64,000 bases of DNA from Pseudobutyrivibrio ruminis DSM 9787. Its GTDB lineage: Bacteria; Bacillota; Clostridia; Lachnospirales; Lachnospiraceae. Positions 28,093 through 36,934 of this stretch are shown here, one piece after another. A model generated the notes under the pieces. It had not been told where the DNA came from. It worked only from the letters and a program-made list of their open reading frames with translations, and searched no databases. Where the stretch lies: positions 37,019 to 101,018 of the forward strand of contig NZ_OBMR01000013.1 of the NCBI RefSeq assembly GCF_900218035.1, given 5' to 3'. The position numbers and the translations under genes were made by a program. The first letter of the stretch is position 1. The number at the start of each line of letters is the position of its first letter.

Positions 28093-29313
28093 ATGAATTC
28101 AAAAATGACAAAAGCTGTTAGTTATACACTTGCTGCTTGTGTTGTTGTTTCAAGCCTTTCATTTAGCGCTAGTGCTGCTACAGCTACATCAGGTGTCAGC
28201 GCATTATCTAGTGCAACAGGCGTTTTAGAAACAACAGACTACACTGCTTTCGCAGGTGCACAGCTTTCAGTTAATGATATGATTGCAAATGCAAATATAC
28301 TTGCTGCAGAATCACAGTTAGCAGACAACGAAGCTAGTACAGTTGCTGCATCTGAGGAAAATCCATATGCAGATATTGCAATTGCTCAGGTAGACAATTA
28401 CGTATATATTCGTGAGTCGGCATCAGCTGATAGCGATTATGTCGGAAAGTTATATAACAACTCAGCTGCTACAGTTTCTGAAACTGTTGAGGCAGAGGAT
28501 GGTACATGGTTACTTATCACATCTGGCGATGTTACAGGTTATGTAAAGAGCGAATATGTAGTTCAGGGAAATCAGGAGCTTGCAAAGGAAGTTTCAAGAC
28601 GTTTAGCTACAGTTAAGACAACTACTCTTTATGTTCGTGAGGAAGCTACTACAGAATCTGACATCATCGATTTGATTCCAGTAGGTGATGATCTTACAGT
28701 TATTGATGAGTCAATGGCTGATACAGGTTGGGTAAAGGTTACATGTAACGCTGGTGAAGGTTATGTAAGCACAGACTACGTTGATCTTTCTACAGACTTT
28801 ACAGTTGCAGAGTCTAAGAACGCTGAAATCGCACGATTAGCAAAGGAAGAAGAAGAAAAGAAGGCAGCTCAGGAAGCAGCAAAGAAAGCTACTCAGGCAG
28901 CAGCTGCAGTTGAGAAAGCAAACTCATCATCATCTTCTTCATCTAGCAAGTCATACTCAGCTCCTTCAGGTTCTGATGGAAGCTCAGTTGTTGCTTATGG
29001 TTCACAGTTTGTTGGTAACCCATATGTATACGGTGGATCTTCTCTTACAAACGGAACAGACTGTTCAGGATTTGTAATGAGCGTATACTCAGCATTTGGC
29101 GTAAGCTTACCTCATTCATCAAGTGCTCTTCGTAGCGCTGGTTATGGAGTATCTTATGATGAGATGCAGCCAGGTGATATCGTTTGCTACTCAGGTCATG
29201 TTGGTATTTATGCTGGTAATGGTCAGTTACTTCACGCATCTACATACAGAACTGGTATCACATATTCAAATGTAAACTACAAACAGATTCTTGCAATCAG
29301 AAGAATCTTCTAA
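28093..29313 (+). CDS. Secreted SH3-domain NlpC/P60 peptidoglycan hydrolase
   Basis: Exported cell-wall hydrolase, 406 residues. A signal peptide (about 1-29, ending SFSASAA) is followed by two bacterial SH3 domains (about 100-155 and 180-235). A Glu/Lys/Ala-rich then Ser-rich linker (about 250-295) leads to an NlpC/P60 domain with catalytic Cys324 in TDCSGF and His369 in SGHVGIY. Likely cleaves the D-Glu-diamino acid bond. GGAGG lies 12 nt from the ATG, unusually far. A consensus promoter and its own terminator make it monocistronic. Confidence 0.94.
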   Translation: MNSKMTKAVSYTLAACVVVSSLSFSASAATATSGVSALSSATGVLETTDYTAFAGAQLSVNDMIANANILAAESQLADNEASTVAASEENPYADIAIAQVDNYVYIRESASADSDYVGKLYNNSAATVSETVEAEDGTWLLITSGDVTGYVKSEYVVQGNQELAKEVSRRLATVKTTTLYVREEATTESDIIDLIPVGDDLTVIDESMADTGWVKVTCNAGEGYVSTDYVDLSTDFTVAESKNAEIARLAKEEEEKKAAQEAAKKATQAAAAVEKANSSSSSSSSKSYSAPSGSDGSSVVAYGSQFVGNPYVYGGSSLTNGTDCSGFVMSVYSAFGVSLPHSSSALRSAGYGVSYDEMQPGDIVCYSGHVGIYAGNGQLLHASTYRTGITYSNVNYKQILAIRRIF

Positions 29314-29325
29314 TTAAATAATTTT

Positions 29326-29356
29326 AAGGCACCGCATTTTAGCGGTGCCTTTTTTA
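29326..29356 (+). terminator. Rho-independent terminator after the NlpC/P60 gene
   Basis: AAGGCACCGC (29326-29335) and GCGGTGCCTT (29342-29351) with a 6-nt loop and a T run. Confidence 0.94.
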
Positions 29357-29599
29357 TGATAAAATGCGAAATGTTATATTGTGAATCCGTTAGGATAGAA
29401 TAGTTAAAATAATAATATTTATAATAATTCAACATTAATTGTCAGAAAACTAATTTTGCAAACCTGGAAGCGTTTAGTGAAAATTTGCACAAAAACAGAA
29501 ATTGTTAAACTAGAATATAATTTCAGACAATGTGGAAATGAAATATTTTTTCAACAAAAAATCACACAATCATCACGTAAATTCGGACTTGTAAACCAT

Positions 29600-29650
29600 T
29601 TATCCACTTTATCCACAGAAATTGTGAACGAATCATAAAAGTTATCCACA
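29600..29650 (+). other. Cluster of DnaA boxes in an AT-rich intergenic region
   Basis: TTATCCACT (29600-29608) and TTATCCACA (29609-29617) lie head to tail, and a third box, TTATCCACA, is at 29642-29650. Two are perfect DnaA consensus boxes, one has a single mismatch, and all point the same way. Weaker candidates flank them: TGTGGAAAT at 29531 and TGTGAATTT at 29823 and 29897. The 650-nt gap (29314-29965) holds no convincing gene and is very AT-rich. Confidence 0.75.
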
Positions 29651-29965
29651 ATTTTCGAGAACACTTGTTTTGTCTTAAATCAACAAAACTTGTAAAATTG
29701 CTTAATATGCTTGACTTTAAAAGAGAAGAAAAATATCTGAATATGCTGGCTATTATCTGACAATAATATGATTTGATTTTCTGTTCACAAAAGCTCCACA
29801 TAATTGGAAATTTATGGCTAGTTGTGAATTTGCATAAATAAATATAAGTTTGCTATTTCATTTTTTGGTTATTTATATTAGAATGAGCATAGGTTATGTG
29901 AATTTGTATGCAAAAAAAGGTTTTGGCATTGTTAATATTGCATAGTTAATCAGGAGGTACGACCT

Positions 29966-31054
29966 ATGATTTCTAATCAAATCATGCAAAATACAATTGA
30001 AGGATTACATCAGCTTACAAAAGTAGATTTAGCAGTGACTGATTCAGACGGTGTTGTATGCGCATCTACTTTTAATGATACAGCTCAGTTTGCAGACGCT
30101 ATAGCTGTGTTTGCAGCATCTGAGGCAGATAGCCAGGTGGCATTGGGGTATCACTTCTTTAAGGTATTTGATGATCAGCAGTTGGAATTTGTTATTTTAG
30201 CCAAAGGGGATGACGAAGAAGCATCTACTGTTGGAAAGATTGCCGCTTTCCATGTACAGGAATTAATGATTGCTTATAAGGAGCGTTTCGATAAGGATAA
30301 CTTTATTAAGAATTTGCTTCTCGACAACTTGCTTCTTGTTGATATCTATAATCGCTCTAAGAAGCTTCATGTGGATATTAATGCACGAAGAGTTGTTATG
30401 ATTGTTGAAGTAGGTCCAGACAAAGACGGCGACGAGCTTGATAGAGTTCGCTCAGTGTTTGGCGGCAAGACAAAGGATTTTGTAACAGCAGTTGATGAGC
30501 ACAATATTATTGTTGTTAAGGAACTTGGGGAGAATGATACATTCGAGGATGTAGATAAAATAGCTGCAGTTATAATCGATGCATTCCACGACAAGGACAA
30601 TAAAAACATTCGTGTTTCTTATGGTACAGTTGTTGGTGAAATCAAAGAGGTTTCTCGTTCGTACAAAGAAGCTTCTATGGCTATGGATGTTGGCAAGATT
30701 TTCTTTAATGAGAAGAAGATTATTGCATACTCAGCCCTTGGAATAGGACGTCTTATTTACCAGTTACCTATTCCACTTTGCAAGATGTTTATATCAGAAA
30801 TCTTCGACAACAAATCTCCTGATGATTTTGACGAAGAGACTCTTACAACTATTGATAAATTCTTCGAGAATAGCTTAAATGTATCTGAGACATCTAGACA
30901 GTTATATATTCACAGAAACACTCTTGTATATCGTCTTGATAAGCTTGAAAAGAGCACAGGATTAGATTTAAGAGTTTTTGAAGATGCAATCACTTTCAAA
31001 ATTGCCTTAATGGTTGTAAAATACATGAAGTATATGGAAGATGAAAAATTCTAA
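29966..31054 (+). CDS. CdaR/PucR family transcriptional regulator
   Basis: 362 residues. The N-terminal part (about 1-120) resembles the sugar-diacid recognition domain of CdaR; the middle is a GGDEF-like PucR region. The C-terminal PucR-type helix-turn-helix (about 305-360) reads FENSLNVSETSRQLYIHRNTLVYRLDKL in segments. Such proteins activate sugar-acid or purine genes, but nothing next to it encodes such a pathway, so its target is unknown. AGGAGG precedes the ATG. The large AT-rich region upstream may contain its promoter. Confidence 0.85.
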   Translation: MISNQIMQNTIEGLHQLTKVDLAVTDSDGVVCASTFNDTAQFADAIAVFAASEADSQVALGYHFFKVFDDQQLEFVILAKGDDEEASTVGKIAAFHVQELMIAYKERFDKDNFIKNLLLDNLLLVDIYNRSKKLHVDINARRVVMIVEVGPDKDGDELDRVRSVFGGKTKDFVTAVDEHNIIVVKELGENDTFEDVDKIAAVIIDAFHDKDNKNIRVSYGTVVGEIKEVSRSYKEASMAMDVGKIFFNEKKIIAYSALGIGRLIYQLPIPLCKMFISEIFDNKSPDDFDEETLTTIDKFFENSLNVSETSRQLYIHRNTLVYRLDKLEKSTGLDLRVFEDAITFKIALMVVKYMKYMEDEKF

Positions 31055-31088
31055 GTACACTTAGTTTTATAGAAATGAGGTATTGATA

Positions 31089-31769
31089 TTGATACGATTA
31101 GATCATGTTAGTAAATCGTATGAAGTTGGAAAACCAGCTTTGGAAGATGTTACAATACACATTGATCCAGGCGAGTTTGTATTCGTAGTGGGTGATAGTG
31201 GTTCAGGTAAATCCACCCTGATTCGATTGTTATTAAAGGAATTAGAGCCTACAAAAGGAAAAATCTATATTAATGGACAGGACCTTAAAAAGGTTACACA
31301 TAAAAAGATTCCAATGTACCGTAGAAATGTTGGAGTTGTATTCCAAAACTTCAGACTTTTGCCTGATAGAAATGTCTACGAAAATGTTGCCTTTGCAATG
31401 AAAGTTGTAGAGTCATCAAACAGAGAAATAAAAAAGAAAGTACCAACTATGCTTTCATTAGTTGGACTTGCAGCTAAATATAAATCTCGTCCAAGTCAGC
31501 TTTCTGGTGGAGAGCAGCAGCGTGTTGCAATAGCAAGAGCCCTTGTAAACGAGCCAAAGATTATCCTTGCAGATGAGCCTACAGGAAATCTTGATAGCGA
31601 TAACACATGGGAAATCATGCGACTTTTGGATGAAATCAATCAAAGGGGAACAACTGTAGTAGTAGTTACCCACAATATGGAAATAGTTAGAGCAATGAAT
31701 AAACGAGTTATCACCATCAAAAAAGGCGTGGTAGTTAGCGATGTTGGAGGTGATGACTATGAAGATTAG
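31089..31769 (+). CDS. ftsE: Cell division ATP-binding protein FtsE
   Basis: ATPase partner of FtsX; the complex controls peptidoglycan hydrolases at the septum or side wall. About 226 residues. Walker [10 protein letters not shown], signature [15 protein letters not shown], Walker [13 protein letters not shown]-loop [12 protein letters not shown] favour TTG 31089 ([14 protein letters not shown]), because GAGG lies 8 nt upstream; TTG 31083 would be only 2 nt from it. It overlaps the ftsX start. Confidence 0.95.
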   Translation: MIRLDHVSKSYEVGKPALEDVTIHIDPGEFVFVVGDSGSGKSTLIRLLLKELEPTKGKIYINGQDLKKVTHKKIPMYRRNVGVVFQNFRLLPDRNVYENVAFAMKVVESSNREIKKKVPTMLSLVGLAAKYKSRPSQLSGGEQQRVAIARALVNEPKIILADEPTGNLDSDNTWEIMRLLDEINQRGTTVVVVTHNMEIVRAMNKRVITIKKGVVVSDVGGDDYED

Positions 31770-32667
31770 TACACATATTTACAACATCGGCCAAGGTTTG
31801 AAAAACGTTTGGCGAAATAAAATGTTTTCTCTGGCGTCAATAGCAACAATGACTGCCTGTATTTTTTTGTTTGGTATATTTTATTCCTTAGGAACAAACT
31901 TCCAGGCAATGGTTAAATCAGCAGAGGAAGGTGTTGCAGTTACAGTTTTCTTTGATGAAGGAATCTCACAGACACGCATAGACGAAATAGGAGAAGAGAT
32001 TTCAAAACGCCCAGAAGTATCAAGCTATGATTTCATATCAGCTGATCAGGCCTGGGAAGAATACAAAGAAGAATATTTTGGAGGAAATGAAGATTTGGCA
32101 GCAGGATTTGCAGATGATAATCCTCTTGCAAATTCAGCAAACTACGAAATCTATCTTAGCGATGTTTCAATGCAGTCCACATTGGTATCATTCCTTGAAG
32201 GACTTGATGGAGTACGTCAGGTAAATAAATCAGAAGTGGCTGCTAAAACACTTACAGATATTAATAAAGCTATTACAATCGTTTCAATGGCTATCGTAAT
32301 TATTCTTCTTGCAGTATCAGTATTCTTGATTAGTAATACAGTAATGGTTGGTATTTCTGTTCGAAGAGAAGAAATCGCAATCATGAAATTAATTGGTGCA
32401 AAGGATGCATTCGTTAGACAGCCATTCGTGGTAGAAGGTGTGTTTATTGGATTGATTGGTTCTGCTATACCACTTGTACTTTTGTACTTTATATATGGCA
32501 AGGTAATTGAGTATGCTACATCAGAGTTTAATTTCCTTAGCAGCATGGTATCATTTATTCCAATTGAGACTATATTTAATACATTGGTTCCAATTTCATT
32601 AGTACTTGGAATTGGTATCGGTTGGTTTGGCTCACGAGTAACCTTGCATAAGCATCTTAGAGTCTAG
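31759..32667 (+). CDS. ftsX: Cell division permease-like protein FtsX
   Basis: Membrane partner of FtsE, 302 residues. One helix near residues 25-45, an extracellular domain (about 50-170, SAEEGVAVTVFFDEGI), then three helices at about 175-200, 225-250 and 275-300. I chose ATG 31759 ([16 protein letters not shown]), 8 nt after GGAGG, although ATG 31753 and an upstream start at 31741 are in frame. It overlaps the ftsE end by 11 nt. The downstream ctpA is a frequent neighbour in Clostridia. Confidence 0.95.
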   Translation: MKISTHIYNIGQGLKNVWRNKMFSLASIATMTACIFLFGIFYSLGTNFQAMVKSAEEGVAVTVFFDEGISQTRIDEIGEEISKRPEVSSYDFISADQAWEEYKEEYFGGNEDLAAGFADDNPLANSANYEIYLSDVSMQSTLVSFLEGLDGVRQVNKSEVAAKTLTDINKAITIVSMAIVIILLAVSVFLISNTVMVGISVRREEIAIMKLIGAKDAFVRQPFVVEGVFIGLIGSAIPLVLLYFIYGKVIEYATSEFNFLSSMVSFIPIETIFNTLVPISLVLGIGIGWFGSRVTLHKHLRV

Positions 32668-32673
32668 TATAAT
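32644..32673 (+). promoter_or_regulatory. Putative promoter for ctpA within the ftsX 3' end
   Basis: TTGCAT (32644-32649), 18 bp, TATAAT (32668-32673). The -10 is exact consensus and starts right after the ftsX stop. Confidence 0.6.
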
Positions 32674-32688
32674 ATTTCAAGTTACGAG

Positions 32689-32719
32689 GAGTGCCTTGGC
32701 AGTAGCTAAGGCACTCTTA
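32689..32719 (+). other. Hairpin at the predicted 5' end of the ctpA mRNA
   Basis: GAGTGCCTT (32689-32697) and AAGGCACTC (32708-32716) form a perfect 9-bp stem. The tail is TTATC, poor for a terminator. It may end part of the ftsEX transcript or stabilise a message starting near 32680. Confidence 0.7.
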
Positions 32720-32744
32720 TCAATATAAAGGAAAGGCATTTTAT

Positions 32745-34013
32745 ATGAATACAGAATACGAATCTAACTATTCACCAGAGTGGCAAGAAAAGCCAAAGAC
32801 TAGTAAATGGCCCGTAGTAATTGGCACAACAGTTGGCTTAATTGTAGGATTTTTACTTGCTACATTAGTAGCAGTTGTTGTTTTATTTGGTCGTAAGACC
32901 TCTGTGTCAGATAGCTCACAGGGAGTGATTGATACATTGACAGAGGATTCTGCCACATCAGAAAGCAAGCTACAGACAATCCTCTACATAATTAAGAACT
33001 ACTATTATCAGGATGTAGATGATCAGACATTAATCGATGGTGTTTATGCTGGTATCGTAGAAAGTCTTGATGATCCATATTCTGCATACTATACAGCAGA
33101 AGAATACGATGACTTAATGGACACACTTACAGGTAACTATGCCGGTATTGGTGCACTTCTCCAGAAGAATGCCGAAACAGGAGAAGTAGCAATCACAAAG
33201 GTATATGCAGACACACCTGCAGAAAAAGCTGGTTTAAAAGAAGGCGATATCATTGTATCAGCTGATGGAAACATTGCAACCGAAGAAGATTTGGATGTTT
33301 TTGTACAACATATCCGCGGTGAAAAGGGTACAGATGTAGAATTAGTCATTAACCGTGAAGGTGAAGAAATTACTGTTACATGCACTCGTGCATCTATTTC
33401 AACACCTACAGTAGAGCACCAAATGCTGGATAATAATGTTGGATACATTCAGGTATCTCAGTTTACTGATGGAACATATAATGATTTTGTGGCAGCATAC
33501 GAAGACCTTGAAGCTCAGGGAATGACATCAGTTATTTTTGATATGAGAAACAATGGTGGTGGATTGTTAGATTCAGTAGTTGATATTCTAGATTATCTTC
33601 TTCCAGAGGGCACAGTAGTATATACAATGGATAAAGCTGGAAACAGAGAAGATTACACATCAGATGCTGCAAATTATAAATCTATTCCAATGACTGTTTT
33701 AGTAAATGGAAATACAGCTTCAGCAGCTGAAATATTTACTGGCGCAATTCGTGATTTTGATTATGGAACAATTATTGGAACACAGACATTTGGTAAAGGT
33801 ATTGTTCAATCAACAATTCCTTTGACAGATGGTTCAGCTGTAAAGCTTACTACTCAGACATACTACACACCTAGTGGAGAGTGCATCCACGGAACAGGTA
33901 TCACACCAGATGAAGTTCTCGAATATGAATTTTTAGGTGGTGAAGAAGATGCATATAGTGTAGACTTAGATAACCAAATACAAAAAGCATTAGAGGTATT
34001 AGCTTCTAATTAG
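32745..34013 (+). CDS. ctpA: C-terminal processing peptidase (S41 family)
   Basis: Membrane-anchored, periplasm-facing protease with a PDZ domain, 422 residues. A membrane helix (about 23-48) is followed by the PDZ domain (about 125-205, YAGIGALLQ and AGLKEGDIIVSADG). The S41 catalytic domain has the nucleophile Ser326 in TASAAEIFTGAI and Lys351 in GTQTFGKGIVQ. Family members process or degrade secreted proteins and regulate peptidoglycan hydrolases, fitting its place after ftsEX. Confidence 0.94.
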   Translation: MNTEYESNYSPEWQEKPKTSKWPVVIGTTVGLIVGFLLATLVAVVVLFGRKTSVSDSSQGVIDTLTEDSATSESKLQTILYIIKNYYYQDVDDQTLIDGVYAGIVESLDDPYSAYYTAEEYDDLMDTLTGNYAGIGALLQKNAETGEVAITKVYADTPAEKAGLKEGDIIVSADGNIATEEDLDVFVQHIRGEKGTDVELVINREGEEITVTCTRASISTPTVEHQMLDNNVGYIQVSQFTDGTYNDFVAAYEDLEAQGMTSVIFDMRNNGGGLLDSVVDILDYLLPEGTVVYTMDKAGNREDYTSDAANYKSIPMTVLVNGNTASAAEIFTGAIRDFDYGTIIGTQTFGKGIVQSTIPLTDGSAVKLTTQTYYTPSGECIHGTGITPDEVLEYEFLGGEEDAYSVDLDNQIQKALEVLASN

Positions 34014-34051
34014 TATTTAAACTATTGACATTATTGAAAAGAGGTGATTTC

Positions 34052-35189
34052 GTGATAGAACTTGATCAGTTCAAGCAGCGCTTAACAGCGCAGAAAAATT
34101 CTATGACGGAAGTGAGGGATTCACTTTGACGTCGCAGCAAAAAAGGCTCGTATAGAAGAGCTTGAGCGCGAAATGGAAGCACCGGATTTTTGGACAGATG
34201 CAGCGGTATCTACAGCCAAAATGAAGGAATTAAAGTCCATGAAGGATGATGTTTCAGTCATAGATAAACTTGAGGACTTATATAAAGAAATAGAAGACTA
34301 TATTGAACTTGGCAACGAGGAAGAGGACCAGGAAATAGTTGATACAGTAGGTGTATTGATAGAGGAGTTCGAAGAATCATTAGAGAAACTTCGAATGAAA
34401 ACACTACTATCTGGAGAATATGATGCTGATAGTGCTATTGTTACTCTTCATTCAGGTGCCGGCGGTGTGGAAGCATGCGATTGGGTACAGATGTTATACC
34501 GCATGTACACTCGCTGGGCTTCAGATGCAGGCTTTGAAGTTGATGAATTAGATTACCTGGAAGGCGATGAAGCGGGTATCAAATCCGTTACATTCCAGGT
34601 TAATGGCGAAAATGCATACGGATATCTTAAATCAGAAAAGGGTATCCACAGACTTGTTCGTATTTCACCATTCAATGCACAGGGAAAGCGTCAGACATCC
34701 TTTGCTTCCTGTGATGTTATGCCAGATATAGAAGAAGATGTTGATGTTGAGATTAAGGATGACGATATCCGAGTTGATACATATCGTTCTTCAGGTGCCG
34801 GCGGACAGCATATCAACAAAACAAGTTCTGCCATTCGTATCACACACTTCCCAACAGGAATTGTTGTTACATGTCAGAATGAACGAAGTCAGCATCAAAA
34901 CCGCGATAAGGCAATGCAGATGTTAAAAACAAAGCTTCTTTTGTTAAAACAGGAAGAAAATGCTGCAAAGGCCAGCGGAATTCGTGGTGAGGTTTCTGAA
35001 ATAGGCTGGGGAAACCAAATCAGATCTTATGTATTACAGCCTTATACAATGGTAAAAGATTTGCGTACCGGTGAGGAATCAGGAAACACTGCTGCAGTGC
35101 TGGATGGCAAGCTTACACCATTTATGAATGCTTATTTAAAATGGCTTTCACTGGGATGCCCAGATAGAGGAGCCACAGATATGAATTAG
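34052..35189 (+). CDS. prfB: Peptide chain release factor 2 with programmed +1 frameshift
   Basis: Terminates translation at UGA and UAA. Translation starts at GTG 34052 (SD GAGGTG) and runs 25 codons to an in-frame TGA at 34127-34129 within CTTTGAC. A +1 shift at CTT continues in the frame that ends at 35189 (34052-34126 joined to 34128-35189), giving 378 residues. After the shift the anticodon-like SPF and the GGQ at 250-252 are intact. The 25-codon first frame matches E. coli prfB. The SD-like stimulator is GAGGGA, weaker than the usual AGGGGG. The frameshift gives autoregulation by RF2 level. Confidence 0.96.
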
Positions 35190-35192
35190 GAC

Positions 35193-35221
35193 TTGAAATA
35201 GGTAGCTTTTAATGTTATTAT
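35193..35221 (+). promoter_or_regulatory. Promoter of the ACT-hom-thrH operon
   Basis: TTGAAA (35193-35198), 17 bp, TATTAT (35216-35221). The leader contains GTACA/TGTAC arms around 35230-35250 that could form a small hairpin. No T-box or threonine/isoleucine leader peptide is seen. Confidence 0.7.
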
Positions 35222-35272
35222 CTTCTGAACGAGTACAAATGTTTTTGTACGAAAGACACTTTTGGAGGATAT

Positions 35273-35716
35273 ATGGCAGAGAAAACTACCTATTTTGTAT
35301 TAAAAGAAAAAGCTGTACCTGAGGTATTACTTAAGGTTGTGGCGGCTAAGAAGCTTCTTGAAACAAAGAAATGCGATTCTGTACAAGAGGCAACGGAGTC
35401 TGTAGGAATAAGCCGAAGTTCCTTCTATAAGTATAAGGATGACATATTTCCATTCCATGAGGACACCAAGGGTAAAACGGTAAATATGGTCATTCAACTA
35501 GAGGATGAGCCTGGTATTTTGTCTAGTGTATTGGATGTGATGGCTCATTTCCATGTAAATATTCTTACGATTCATCAAAGTATCCCTGTAGGGGGATTTG
35601 CAACTCTCACCATCTCGGTAGATGTTCTTGAAGATTCAGGGGATTTTTCGGATCTAGTTAGCGCAATTGAAAACATTAACAGTGTCCATTACGTAAAAAT
35701 ATTAGCAAGGGAGTGA
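35273..35716 (+). CDS. ACT domain-containing protein (PheB/UPF0735 family)
   Basis: 147 residues with an N-terminal helical, HTH-like part (about 1-65, SVQEATESVGISRSSFYKYKD) and a C-terminal ACT domain (about 70-147, VIQLEDEPGILSSVLDVMAHFHVNILTIHQ). The family (B. subtilis PheB) is often placed beside homoserine dehydrogenase. ACT domains bind amino acids, so an amino-acid-responsive regulatory role is reasonable but unproven. hom follows after 4 nt. Confidence 0.88.
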   Translation: MAEKTTYFVLKEKAVPEVLLKVVAAKKLLETKKCDSVQEATESVGISRSSFYKYKDDIFPFHEDTKGKTVNMVIQLEDEPGILSSVLDVMAHFHVNILTIHQSIPVGGFATLTISVDVLEDSGDFSDLVSAIENINSVHYVKILARE

Positions 35717-35720
35717 CAAC

Positions 35721-36917
35721 ATGAAAGTAGCAATTATGGGATACGGAACAATAGGTTCTGGTGTAGCAAAAGTTCTTGATACTAATAGTGACATCATTAA
35801 AGAAAGACTTGGTGAGCCACTAGAACTTAAGTATATTCTTGACCTTAGAGATTTCCCTGGTGACCCACATGAAGAATGCTTCGTAAAGGATTACAAAGAA
35901 ATAGCTAAAGACAAAGAAGTAAAAGTAGTTGTTGAAACTATGGGTGGTGTTGAGCCAGCATTTACTTTTGTTAAGGCTATGCTTGAGGCAGGAAAATCAG
36001 TTACTACATCTAACAAGGCACTTGTAGCAGACAAGGGTGCTGAGTTGATGAAAATAGCCAAGAACAACAACGTAAACTTTGTGTTTGAAGCAGCAGTTGG
36101 TGGTGGAATACCAATTATACGTACACTTACAGCTTGCCTCACAGGTGATGTTATCGAAGAGATGTCAGCTATTTGTAATGGCACAACAAACTACATGCTT
36201 ACAAACATGGAACAGTTTGGTAGCGATTATGATGAAATATTAGCTGAAGCTCAGTCACTTGGTTACGCAGAGAAGGATCCAACAGCAGATGTTGAAGGTC
36301 ATGATAGCTGCAGAAAAATTGCTATTCTCACTTCTCTTGTTTCAGGTAAAAATGTTGATTTCAATGAGATACCAACAGAAGGAATCAGCAAAATAACAGC
36401 AACAGATTTCAAGTATGCTAAGTCAATGGGCTACAGCATAAAGTTGGTTGCACGTAGCACAAAGGTTGGGGATACTTACACATGCCGCGTAGCACCATTT
36501 TTAGTAAAGCCTAGTCAGATGATTTACCATGTGGCAGGTGTTATGAATGCAGTTTCAGTACGCGGTAATATGCTTGGCGAATCAATGTACTACGGCGCAG
36601 GAGCAGGTGCTCTTCCAACAGCTTCAGCGGTAGTTGGAGATATGGTTTTCCTTGCAAGAAACGTAGATAAACATGTTAGAATCGGATGGTCTGCTGAAAA
36701 GCTTGAGCTTGCAGATGCTAACGAGCAGAAATTTAGATACTTCGTTAGAACTTCAGCTCTCCAGTCAAATATTGAGAATGAATTCGAAAATGTAGAATAT
36801 GCTAATCTTGATTTAGATGACGAAACAGGATTCATTACTCAGGAAATGACAGAGCATGAGTTTAACGAGAGAAAAGCAGCATTAGGTGGAATATTATCAG
36901 CAATTAGATTCTATTAA
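35721..36917 (+). CDS. hom: Homoserine dehydrogenase
   Basis: NAD(P)H-dependent reduction of aspartate semialdehyde to homoserine, the branch to threonine and methionine. 398 residues. N-terminal Rossmann motif GYGTIGSGVAKVL, then VVETMGG, TSNKALVA, AAVGGGIPIIR and the catalytic region GTTNYMLTNM with LGYAEKDPTADVEGHD. The separate C-terminal ACT domain common in this family is absent: the protein ends at GGILSAIRFY. The stand-alone ACT protein encoded just upstream might supply that function. Confidence 0.95.
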   Translation: MKVAIMGYGTIGSGVAKVLDTNSDIIKERLGEPLELKYILDLRDFPGDPHEECFVKDYKEIAKDKEVKVVVETMGGVEPAFTFVKAMLEAGKSVTTSNKALVADKGAELMKIAKNNNVNFVFEAAVGGGIPIIRTLTACLTGDVIEEMSAICNGTTNYMLTNMEQFGSDYDEILAEAQSLGYAEKDPTADVEGHDSCRKIAILTSLVSGKNVDFNEIPTEGISKITATDFKYAKSMGYSIKLVARSTKVGDTYTCRVAPFLVKPSQMIYHVAGVMNAVSVRGNMLGESMYYGAGAGALPTASAVVGDMVFLARNVDKHVRIGWSAEKLELADANEQKFRYFVRTSALQSNIENEFENVEYANLDLDDETGFITQEMTEHEFNERKAALGGILSAIRFY

Positions 36918-36934
36918 TATATTGGGAGAATATT

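Noticed and set aside
29456..29638. 60-codon open frame in the AT-rich gap
   Set aside because: No SD, odd composition and overlap with the DnaA boxes; looks like chance.
29314..29965. Calling the DnaA-box region the chromosomal origin
   Set aside because: No dnaA, dnaN, rpmH or gyr genes are adjacent and strand skew cannot be computed here; only the box cluster is reported.
34025..34054. Promoter for prfB at TTGACA 34025-34030
   Set aside because: No acceptable -10 at 16-18 bp; it would fall in the SD/start region.
34173..35189. prfB starting at the internal ATG 34173
   Set aside because: The upstream 25-codon frame, CTTTGAC site and conserved N-terminal residues show the true start is GTG 34052 with a frameshift.
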